Source: Takakia lepidozioides (taxonomy: Eukaryota > Streptophyta > Takakiopsida > Takakiales > Takakiaceae). Taken from it: a stretch of 64,000 bases of DNA. Below are positions 33,546-43,317 of this stretch, piece by piece. The notes under the pieces are model-generated. The model was not told the origin of the DNA, made no database searches, and saw only the letters and a program-made list of their open reading frames with translations. The translations under genes were made by a program, and so were the position numbers. How positions within the stretch are numbered: the stretch's first letter is position 1; every line of letters starts with the position of its first letter. Location: NCBI GenBank assembly GCA_030704615.1, contig CM060732.1, positions 79,755,171 through 79,819,170 on the forward strand, read 5' to 3'.

Positions 33546-33720
33546 CAATGGCGTGAGCATTGCGCGTGAGCGCGCGACCGTGCGCTCACGCCAGCTGACG
33601 TGGCGTGAGTCTGCACCCACGCTGACGTGGCGTGAGCGTCATATCAGCATGCTGATGTGGCGGCAAATGATGATGTGGCACTGTCCGTCATCTGCCATGT
33701 CAGCATTAACATGCGCCGCC
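33546..33720 (+). repeat. GCTGACGTGGCGTGAG repeats
   Basis: The unit occurs in near-identical form at about 33592-33609 and 33619-33636, with weaker copies (GCTGATGTGGCG) at 33650-33680. The word resembles bZIP-type sites (TGACGTGGC). Related words occur (reverse strand) at 15.4 kb. Confidence 0.5.
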
Positions 33721-34152
33721 TATAACCGAGGATGGTCCTATGACCGTGGAATTAATGTAGGGAATCTTGCCTAAATAGAATCAAGACTACCATGAGGCCT
33801 ACAATTGTAGCATCCAACATTGTGCAATTACAAATGCTTGTTTCACTTTTACAATTACGAGGACGAGAAAATATCCTCACAAAGTGTGTGTCATAGAGGC
33901 TGCCACGGGAAGACCTTCTTCCCTCCTCAAATAACAATGAGAGTTAGGATCATCTTCAAAAGATGATTGTAGTGCATAGCGACAGCAAGACATGTAGACT
34001 TCGAATGGTGCAATGACAAATGTGCTTTTAAAAGTTGCCACTCAGAGCTCACTCAATATAGTTGGAGGCCATATCATTGCACCGCCAACGAAATGATGTG
34101 AATTACACATTTCAAATCATGGTCGTCCACATACCACATTGCATAGTTGATG

Positions 34153-37100
34153 CTACCCATGTGTTGTATCCCGCTGCAATAGAGTATCGACCTCATTGAA
34201 ACTCATAGTGGCCTGGTGAATGAAGTTGTCACGTTTGGGATCGCAAACCATCCTCTTCAAAAATATGAAATACAAATGTTTGCAGGGTATGAATTTACCT
34301 CTCTTGCCCAAACTGGTTGATAGCATATTCACAAAATCAGGACATGTGCAATTGGGGAAGTCGTAGGTCCTGTCATGAACAGCAGATGTGGAAGTGATGA
34401 TTGTGAATACCCGACCATATCCTGGATCGGGTACTTCCGTGGTGCTTCCAACACGAGCTTGGAGCATTCTTGCGGATTCCACTTTGCCAAAGTGTTCAGC
34501 GGTTGGAGGGAAACACCGAACGAGCTTTCCATCTCGTTTGGTTGGCCACAAGTCACGATTTGCCGGGGGGACCCGGAAGGACGCAGAAGTAGTAGCACAT
34601 GCATGGAGTTGGGGTTGTCTCGCAAGGGAAATGCCTGCCTCCTCCAGCATTTCAATCTCCTAAAATGTGAGATGTGTTCCCACCTTCACGGGCCAAACGG
34701 TTGGAGGAGATGGCTTCATTACTACGGAGGGACGCATAGTTCCATGCACACATCTGGTACAATCATCTGCGCAGAACCAGAACTTGTGGTTCTTGGCTTC
34801 TGGTTGACCATATGGACGCATCAAACCCGTGAAAGTCGGAGCAGGAGTTCGGGCACCACCTCTGGATATAGATGAAGTGCACTTCTCGAAATTAGTTGCC
34901 CTGATCGCTGTACATTTCACACGAGACCCTGCACTTGTGCGTTCTATGTGCCAAACGTGGTCGGGGCATGCGGACTCAGGCACATCAAGGGGGTTGTTTC
35001 TCTCCTGCACCATTTCAGTGGCACTGTTTGATGCTGGAGCTTGCCGTCGTGTTGGAGGTTCCTCCAGAATGGAAGTTCCGGACATGGAGCTGTCATGCAG
35101 GGGAACATGAGGCTTCGAGAAGTTATCATGGTCTGCCCTGTGCGAATCGGAATCCGAACCAGGTGGAGTGTTCAATTTCCTCTTACAGGAGCCGAATCTC
35201 TCATCCCCTTCAAGATGTGGAACTCTAGAAACAAATGGCGTTCCCTGGGCATACATGCTCACCGCCCGTGCTATCTTGATTGGATCCCCAGATCTGTTTG
35301 CAGCACGCAACATCAACTCCCATTTGTCCGGACCCTTGCCACCAACCCCACCTCGCAAGAAATCACAGTATCGGGTTTGTTGTTGCAAGGCACGTATCAA
35401 ATCATCTGTTGTTGCCATATACAAATCCCGACCTCGTTTCCCAGACTGCTACAACCATGCGTTGTGCACAGTTTCTGCCAAATTGCAAGATTGCATGTCC
35501 ACCATTTCCTCAATGGACATGTTCTGCAAAGTGGAGAACCACACTTCAAAACAGTGAACAGGAAACAACATAAAGAAAGCGAGGAGACAATAAAATGGAA
35601 AGTAAATGTATGAATAAAGCAAGAAATATAAGCCTCGTACCACTGCCATGGCTGCTCCCCACTGTCTATACCAGAAGTGCCAAAACGCCAGCCAATCTTC
35701 CAATGCTCTCATACTCTCAAGTGATGCAGCTCCAGAAGAGAACCACCAAGCACGAATTGTCTGGAACAAAGTGTCCGCCTCCTTCATTGTTCTAGCATCT
35801 TTGTACTCTTTGCACAATTTACAGTGCTGAGTCTGCATCATTGGTTTGATGTCCGACTTTGTATGTTTTTCCAGAGATTGTGTCCAATGGAATAGACATG
35901 TACGCTCTCTTCCTCGCATTGGCACTTTTGGGTCGCCCGATCCGAAGACAATACGAACAGCATTGAAATTTGCTTGAGCACTATCCGCCATGAAACCTGC
36001 AAAATTTGGAGATGGCAGCCCATGACACGTAATCAGGGAATTCCACATGAGCTTCTGGGATTCTGTATCCTCGGATTGCATGTCACAAACTGCAATTGTC
36101 ATAACTCGTTGGTACACTGGATAGTAGACATGACAAGCCATTGTCGTCCAATCATTCACTCGTTTCACATGATCAAACATAATAAAACAGTTCTGCAAGT
36201 CCCCAGTCTTCTGCATCCGCTTCACGAGGCTAACCCCACTGCCCTCCCCAACAGTCGACATTTTGAAAAGAAAACTTTGATGGCACCTTGACCTGGGAAT
36301 ACATTGTCCTGTATGTAATCGTACTTGCTCATTCGTTTCAACTCCAAAATGTTGTCTATGTAGCCTCTGATACCAGAGCCCATTCTTAATGCATTGATCT
36401 GATGCCGAATGTTAGGTGAACTCAAAGTGGAGAAATGATCCATGACCAGGTCCAATGCTGCACCGTCAAGTTTAGTCCCCATAGAATCCCCTTCACTCAA
36501 AATATGGCTTTCCAAGAAGGACTTGATTGCGCCAAGAGCAATTGCAGATGTTGTTGCAGATGGGTTTCTCCCGAACTCCTGTTTAATCAACCTCGATACT
36601 GTCTCAACACTCTCCCTGTAATCCCCCTTTGAGATAGGATGGTTATGGAATCCAAAATGCTCACAAGCTCTTGTCATTGTTTTCAAACGGTGGACAACAT
36701 AGTACATTATTGCTCCGCAGAGCGCCAAGCAGGATGGCACAAGTTTGCAGAATTTTGCAGACGAAAGTGTTTGCCGATGGTGAGGCAGTCCCAGGCTGAA
36801 ATGGATTTTCCGCCAGACCCTCCCTTTCGCTTTGATTATGAACCCCAGACTGAAGAAAGTGTCTGAAATTCAAATTATCACACCTAAGGTGTCCATTGCA
36901 AACTGTTCTCCTGAAAACAAGCTTGTCATCATTCTGAATATTGGATGTTTTTGTTTTGCACCACGGGTGCCCGTCGTGTTTCTTGTCCATTCCATGCATC
37001 ATGATTGTTACACCTCCAACTCGCGGAGGAGGAGGCAGCTCGAATAGGATATCGCCATCAAAAGTCTCTGGCAAGAACTTCACAGGCACCTGCTTCAAAG

Positions 37101-37625
37101 ATTCCCAATCAATTCCTCGCAACTCACTTTTGAATCCAGCCATTCCTCCCATCGCCCGTAGTTTTGGAATGACACTACAAATCTCTTCTTCATCAGCTAC
37201 TCCAACCACAATAGGAATGACTGGATTTGGAATTTCACTTATGTCATCATCGGACGAATCCGAAAGCTCAACGATTGGAGGACGTCTGTTCTTTTTCACC
37301 ACCACCTCCCTCTTGTCTTCAACGACCGAAGCAACAGTCCCGGGCGTCACATATGATCCAAGGGACTTTCGCCGAGGCTCCCCAAGTACTCTGTATCGAC
37401 CAGGGCACACTCTCCACTGGCTGACATGAGCCGTCTCATCACGGTTTTGGAAAGAGTATTTCAACAACTTCCCTTTCAATTCTCCAAAAAGTTGGAGCCA
37501 TTCTGAAGCTGAAAACGGGTAGCCAAGACATGTTCCAGAACAATTGCAAATCCATTGTCAAGGACTTCCTGGGAGAACAGCACTGGTTTGTCGTCAGAGA
37601 AGAACTTCGCTTCAGAGGAAGTCAT
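34153..37625 (-). pseudogene. MULE-1: Mutator-like transposase with SWIM zinc finger
   Basis: Minus strand, at least six exon-like frames. It starts MTSSEAKFFSDDKPVLFSQE at 37625, then (37508-36850) an N-terminal region with GGVTIMMHGMDKKHDGHPWC and a Cys/His-rich CNGHLRCDNLNF. At 36740-36222 comes a helical region (GFHNHPISKGDYRESVETVS). At 36261-35600 lies the DDE core: FDHVKR (first Asp), FAGFMADSAQANFNAVR (second), ERTCLFHWTQSLEKH, and LEDWLAFWHFWYRQWG (candidate Glu). After a further Cys-rich stretch (35424-34660) the SWIM finger follows (34650-34153: NCTCPDF ... PCKHLYF). SWIM (CxC...CxH) is typical of plant MULE/FAR1 proteins. Frame changes near 36250 and 37530 suggest decay. Terminal inverted repeats were not identified with confidence. 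Confidence 0.75.
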
Positions 37626-38486
37626 CTTCCTTCCTCGCGTACGTTGATATCTTGCTATCGCATACCTTCAGTGTAAATCGGTTTACTGATGTCTCCAGAA
37701 CACAGTTGAAGAATGAACAGAGAATATGGCGGAGGAAGCTCAGATGACGATTGTGCATATGCTGTTATTCCTTCCAGATATGCAGCCATCCATTTTAATT
37801 ACTTTCTTGTGGCCCCAGTGGTCAGAGTATCCCTAGGAGCAATGTCTGCAGCTGTTAAACCGTTAATCAAAACCTCATCAATAAACACAATAACAAGCCG
37901 ACTTCCTGGAAGCATGCCACAGGATCTGAGGGTGGGATTGCAGATTAAGTAAATGCATCTTTATACTACTACAAATGATCATGTGCACCTGGAAAGTTCA
38001 AAATGTGAAACGAACGTGGGGTTGGCTAACAAGGATGAACGTGTATGATATCCCAAAATTTGTCATCAAACTCTCGTTCATTTACATATATTTGTCCAAG
38101 ACTGTGCGCCAAGATTTCTGGGATTTGCTGTTATTTTTAAATATTGAAACTGTTCTAATAAAGAACACGCCGTTTATTTTGGGCGACACACGTCAGACAT
38201 CGATAACTATATTGAATACGAACAGCTGTACAGTAATTGCCGGCATGTGCACTAATAAGGGAATGACTATGTGTAACGGTCACGCAAGAGGGAATCCGAT
38301 GCTTCTAGAGACAAGCAACAACGCACGCAATCCCGCAAGAAATTGGGAGTCACTTTGTTTTTTCTACTTTTCGCGCTTAGAGGGAGAGTGGTAGTCAAGC
38401 TGGAGAGGGTTCCTTCTACAATACGAAAGAGAAGAAAGTCTCTTTATTTTACTTCCCTTAGAGAGAGACGCAAAGCAAGAGAGCAA
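37626..38486. other. Interval between divergent MULE-1 and ParB-like genes
   Basis: About 860 bp without a gene I can support, lying between MULE-1 (minus) and the ParB-like gene (plus). It probably holds both promoters; no clear TATA box is seen. Confidence 0.4.
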
Positions 38487-40830
38487 ATGACGAGGCGTCG
38501 TTTGTTGGAGAACACAGGGCCAAGGCAGAAGGTGAACGCGGAGACTGATTCACAAGAGCAGACCGAGACTGAGGCAGCGGCTGTGACACAGTCGGCGATA
38601 ACAGTGCGCGTTGGAAACCAGCCTGTGGATGCAGAGATGACTCGCAGGGAAACTGAAGGAGGTGGAAGTACGAGGAACGTTGAACCGGGAGAAGGTCCAG
38701 AAACCCTAGAGCAGACAGAAATTCAAGCAGATGTGAGAGGGAAGAGGAAAGCTGCAGAAGGGGATCCAATTTCAAAACCTAAGAAGGCGCCAGTAAGTTT
38801 TCTCTAAATTACATTTCATTGTTGAAGATCTGGGTAGAGATTGAGTGGAATGTCCCAGAAAGGGATTGTTGCTACCGACCATGAAACAACGGTGATTTGC
38901 TTTCTACTCCTCTGTTAAGGGTTTACCGCACAATGAGTGGATGACTAACGGTACCGTCATTCACTGTTGTTCAGATCATACAGTCTGTCTGATTGCCTTT
39001 CAAGCAGTCCTTCCTCTTCCCTTCTTTAGCAGGAACATGTGATTGAAGTCTACTGAATTGTGAGCGTCGTTAACGCCATTCGATTCTCCTCATGAGATTT
39101 ATGTACCTATGTGTTTGAAGAGAGAGTGAGGGTCGACATATTCAGTCATATTGTTTTTCAATGCATTTTCTTTTGTTTGAGGTTGAACAGATAGAAAAGT
39201 GGAAAGGCGGTACCGCCAATCAAAGATTTGAAGACCATATTGTAGATTCAGGTAGAGTATCGATTGGAAAGTACTCTCAACATAGACAAGAAACAGTGAA
39301 TGTTTGCGACGTTCATCACAATGGAGTCAATCTGAATAATTTGCACTTATTGTCCGCCCTAAACTATACTGAATGTCGTTGCCGCCTTTTTACTTACACA
39401 TATATGTCATTGCACAACACCGATCCGGCAGGTCCCACTCTTTTGTGATTGTCGTTAACGCAGTTCGCTCTTGCTCAAAACCTTTCTGTTCCTGTGTCCC
39501 TAGAATCATAGTGTTTTGTTTTGAATTCGGCATGATCAACTTTGCTTGTGTAGATGGTTCTGAATTTGTTTCACACCATTCATTGTGAGTTGAGACGAGA
39601 CAGAGTGATGGTCGTTACCACCGTTCACTATTTGCACATTACTCAGTCAGATTTGAATGGCATCGTGCAGAAAACTGTGAGGTCCAAGCCTACAGGATCA
39701 GAGGGGAAAAGATCTGGAGATGGGGACGAGTCTGGAAAATGCTTAGAGAATAACGATGAAGCAGATGAATCTAAAGTGCACTACCTTGACAAGGTGAAAG
39801 AACTCATGTCATTCCAGAAGGTAAACTCTCAGGAGGTTATAAGGGACATGCTCATATCTGGAGGGCGTCTGGACATCCCTCTATGTCAGATGATATCTAT
39901 GCCTATTGTGCGTCCACCTCTTTCCCATGACATAACAAAATTGGAGAGTGATTTCGTGCATGGATACAGACTTGGCGCACAAGTTTTTTATGTGTCACTG
40001 ACGGATATAAATGGGAAAAACACATTAGTGTCTCCAGAGATCAGTGATACCTGGGATGAGTGCTGGAAAGATGCTAATGAGGAGTTCGAGCTCGGCCTCA
40101 TAATGGGAAAGAACACCCAGCAATTCTGCAACCACGTGTTCTACGTCTAGGACGGCAACCACCGATTGCTTGCATGGATGGGATACATTCAGAAACATCA
40201 TGCGAAAGACAAAGACAAGCATGTTGTTGTGGAGGCAATGGTTTTGGATCCTGGAAATGACATCGCTAGGCTTCTTACAGCTATGCACGACGTGAAGAAG
40301 TAAGTCATCCTACAGACTTCATTCCCTCTGTAGTGTCTTGTTAATCCCAAAAAAACAGTGTTAAGGAATGCAATGTTTCCAATGTTTTTGCAGATCGACA
40401 AAGAAATTGCATGTGATAACAAGCTTGGTCCACACACTATTCCGAATTCAGAGGATTGGTCTGATGAAGCTGGATGATTTTCGGACAGTACTCCCCCCCA
40501 ATATAATCAAGAAGTGCAAAACAGGAAGAGCTGCAGACACTTGGTATTCTTTGACTCGAGAGGCGTTTCTGGAGTACATGTATGCGGTAAGCCCGAGTCT
40601 GTACTCAGTTTACTTTTCGAATACATGTTTGTAGTCCTTCGGTGCTAATCACTATTTGAATCAATGCAGCAAGAACTGGCAGAGGCAGTTGAGAAGGGAA
40701 AATCTGAATATTACCGCACTACACCAGAGGAACTAAGGACATCAAAGGGTGTGGAAGCAGCAAGAAAGAAGGAGTTTGAAATGCGAAGAACCAAATTGAT
40801 GTCTGCCTTCATTGTCGGATGTGAGATCTG
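38487..40830 (+). pseudogene. ParB-like (DGNHR type) gene with one nonsense codon
   Basis: Inferred exons with consistent phases: 38487-38792 (MTRRRLLENTGPRQ, acidic, with NLS-like GKRKAAEG), 39191-39251, 39651-40299, 40394-40586 and 40670 to about 40830. Exon 3 carries the ParB-like domain: PLCQMISMPIVRPPL, YRLGAQVFYVSL, FELGLIMG, then HVFYV, a TAG (40148-40150), and DGNHRLLAWMGYIQKHHAKD. The DGNHR...AW loop matches the G-x-H-R signature of ParB/sulfiredoxin-type domains. TAG is one base from TGG, so this looks like a recent nonsense change in a preserved gene. The last exon (QELAEAVEKGKSEYYRTTPE ... LMSAFIVG) ends at a donor-like GGATGTGAG inside the GGGATC-rich repeat. Bacterial ParB domains nick DNA or bind CTP and parS; which applies here is unknown. 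Confidence 0.6.
38938..39626 (+). repeat. Palindrome-related sites in introns of the ParB-like gene
   Basis: GAGCGTCGTTAACGCCATTC (39062-39081), GATTGTCGTTAACGCAGTTC (39447-39466) and GATGGTCGTTACCACCGTTC (39607-39626) match the motif of the 31.5-32.2 kb array read in the sense of the methyltransferase gene (GAATGTCGTTGACGACATTC). Weaker copies lie near 38938, 39298 and 39371. All fall in introns 1 and 2. Confidence 0.65.
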
Positions 40831-41003
40831 CCGCTCCTGATCCCCTGCTACCCTCCCCTGGTCCCCTGATCCCTGATCCCAAAATCGATCCCCTTTCACT
40901 GATCCCCCATGCAACCGTACACTCTTGGTCCCCTCTACACGGATCCCCCAGCAGGAAACATTGTGACTGTTCCCCTCTCAGTGCTCCCCTCATGCAGAAG
41001 CAG
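40825..41003 (-). repeat. GGGATC-rich repeat, copy R
   Basis: On the minus strand it shares with copy L (32940-33190) the words GGTTGCATGGGGGATCAG, AAAGGGGATCGATTTTGGGA and CATCCGACAATG, plus a second unit starting TCTGCATGAGGGG. It starts where the ParB-like reading frame ends and is cut at 41003 by CACTA copy 2. Confidence 0.7.
41001..41003. other. Target-site duplication CAG, left of CACTA copy 2
   Basis: Matches CAG at 56128-56130 on the other side of the element. Removing the element and one CAG joins the GGGATC-rich repeat to the MULE-2 intron. Confidence 0.8.
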
Positions 41004-41022
41004 CACTAGAAGCATTCGTGTC
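41004..41022 (+). repeat. CACTA copy 2 terminal inverted repeat (41-kb end)
   Basis: Reads CACTAGAAGCATTCGTGTC on the plus strand, followed by the subterminal sequence TTTTCCGATTCGACTGCATG shared with the inner end of copy 1. Confidence 0.9.
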
Positions 41023-41501
41023 TTTTCCGATTCGACTGCATGTCCGCGACCACTCCGGGAACCACTTGGTAGTAAACGAGACTACTGGAGAGTCGAAATA
41101 GACAATGTGGGCCCACGGGGGCATTTCAGACGGCGAACAGAAGTGGGGTCAACGACTTCGGAGTCGTAGCAGAATTCCGGGCTATTTTACGAATTGCGTA
41201 AATACATAAAATTTGAAAAAGCCAAAATTACAAGTGGTTGTAATTACTGCACATGCGACTACAAATTTTCTTTCCTAATTCGATTAATGGAATAAAGATA
41301 TTTATTCATTAAAGTGAATATGTAGTCGACTCAACGACTCCATGAACCACTGCGCATTCATTGCACCCATGACTTGGCACCACATTTGCTGACGTGGCTT
41401 TCACAAAAAGAGGTAAACAAAATGTGGCCGTGGGGGAATAGATATTTTAATACGTGCTGCCTCCACCTGGCAGAGATAAGGATGCAAGTGCTGCGTTGGA
41501 C

Positions 41502-43304
41502 ATGGCGGGACGTGGGAATGGAAATCCTGACACGGCAAGGCCTTCGTATACTATGAGCGCGCGTAGTGGCTTCTCAGAACGGTGTGACATCGGGGTCTTG
41601 GTCATTCATCATTTACAGAATGTGGTGGATGGAGGCACGATGGAGCGCGCATACGGGCATGCCCTTCTGGCATCAATTCCCAAGTATCCACGCAAGGTGA
41701 GGCTGCTGAATTGGGTTTTTGCCCGTCTAGTTTTCTGACAGCATGCTCGAAACGTTCATAGTGCCATTGAGTGGCATCGCAATAATTTGATGTGTAGCTG
41801 CTTTTCCATTTCACAAGTTATGCAGAAGGCGTCACAGAAGAAGATCGCAAAGACGTCAAGGCTGAAGAATATGCCCTTTGGTTGTGAACTACAATCATAT
41901 CATGCCAAACCCCATTTTGCCCACGCAGATGAGGGAGACATTCTGCATTTGCGAGTGGGACTTAATTCCTCTAAACCCAGCTTGAAGGCAGTTGTGACAC
42001 CAGAGAAACTGGAAACTACCTCCAAGAAAGTTGAAACTCGCAAGATAGTCATGTATTCGTCTCATTATCTCCAACTGGGATTCCGAGTCATCATCCGACC
42101 CTTTACATGTGCGCTGGAATGGAGTATAATTCTGGTTTAGGCAGTTATTGCCACCAGACGTTCGCTTCTCCAATTTTTACATTTAAGGATGTGTCTGTGT
42201 TTATGGCACTCTTTCTCCCAAGGAGGCCTGAGTACCCCCCTGTACTTGCAAGAATTTGATGTGTAGCTGCTTTTCCCTTTCATAAATTATGAAGAAGCAG
42301 TCACAGAAGAAGATCGCAAAGAGGTCAAGGCTGAAAGCGTTCATTAAGGTTGTGAACTACAATCATATCATGCCAAACCAGCGGCGGCAGATGGTGTCAT
42401 GAGACATTCTGCGATTTTGCGCATAGGTGGACTTAATTTTGATGTTGACTTGAAGGCAGTTGTGACACCAGTGAAACTGGAAACTACATGCTAGATAATG
42501 GCGTGCTGCATCGCGACATAAACCTGCATTTGACATTCAGGCTTAGGATTCATGCAATTTGGTGCTAGTCAGGCCTGCACAGTTCCAGAGCACAAGTGGG
42601 AGCCCATCCGAGGGATGGGGACCTCGTAAGTGCTTCTTCATTTTGTACTCACCTTGTTTTTGCATTGCACTTGTGCTACAAGGGGCAGAGCCATTCATTT
42701 GGCTGGAGGTTCAATTCCTCTACAAGTGAGCTATTCTCGTGTCACTACAATCAGTTAGATGTGTTTGTGGTGGTTGCTGGATTTGCGGCTCTGGGGTGTC
42801 TTGCCAAGTGCTTGCAGGGATCAACGTTAATGTGGACGTGGCAGTACATGTAGCAAAAAAGCTCATTCGCTGGTGAAGAAGACCATGTTGCAACATATAT
42901 CATGCTATTGCTTCGAGAGTGTTGCTGTTGGGCAGGTGGGAGAATGCAACAACGGTGAGAAGGAAAGCAAGGGAAGCACAAAAATGTGTCGTTCGGTCCT
43001 GCTCCTTTGGAGACACCCCCCATTCCACTGGTCTTTGTTCCTGGAAAGCATGCAGCTGGGCCAGAAAATGCATGCACACATTCACGTCTACTTCCCGTAC
43101 ATGAAGACGATCCTCTCTCACATGTCAGAAACAATATTGGCAGAACAAAAAAAGTTTGTTCACAAGACAGTACGGACCACATACCGGGACATTATCGATA
43201 CTATTAACTGTCTCGCCCTTGCGCGCTTGCAGGACTGTACAAAATGGGTTCTAAGGACAGTAAGAGTCCTTAGCATAGCTCTCGTCTATGAGCTGCTGGC
43301 TTAA
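41502..43304 (+). pseudogene. CACTA third gene, copy 2, function unknown
   Basis: Mirror of the gene at 27710-29510, starting MAGRGNGNPDTARPSYTMSA. It shows the same exon duplication (41790-42030 and 42258-42488). Small indels in the last exon (about 42940-43150) put TTYRDIIDTINCLALARLQD in a different local context from copy 1, so at least one copy is broken. No domain recognised; it runs towards the 3' end of TNP2 (convergent). Confidence 0.45.
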
Positions 43305-43317
43305 TGGACACTGAGAT

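Noticed and set aside
32960-41003. The inverted GGGATC-rich repeats as terminal inverted repeats of one MULE transposon containing MULE-1 and ParB
   Set aside because: The repeats are multi-unit, their order differs between the two sides, related copies lie in introns of other genes, and no target duplication was found. An inversion between dispersed repeats explains more.
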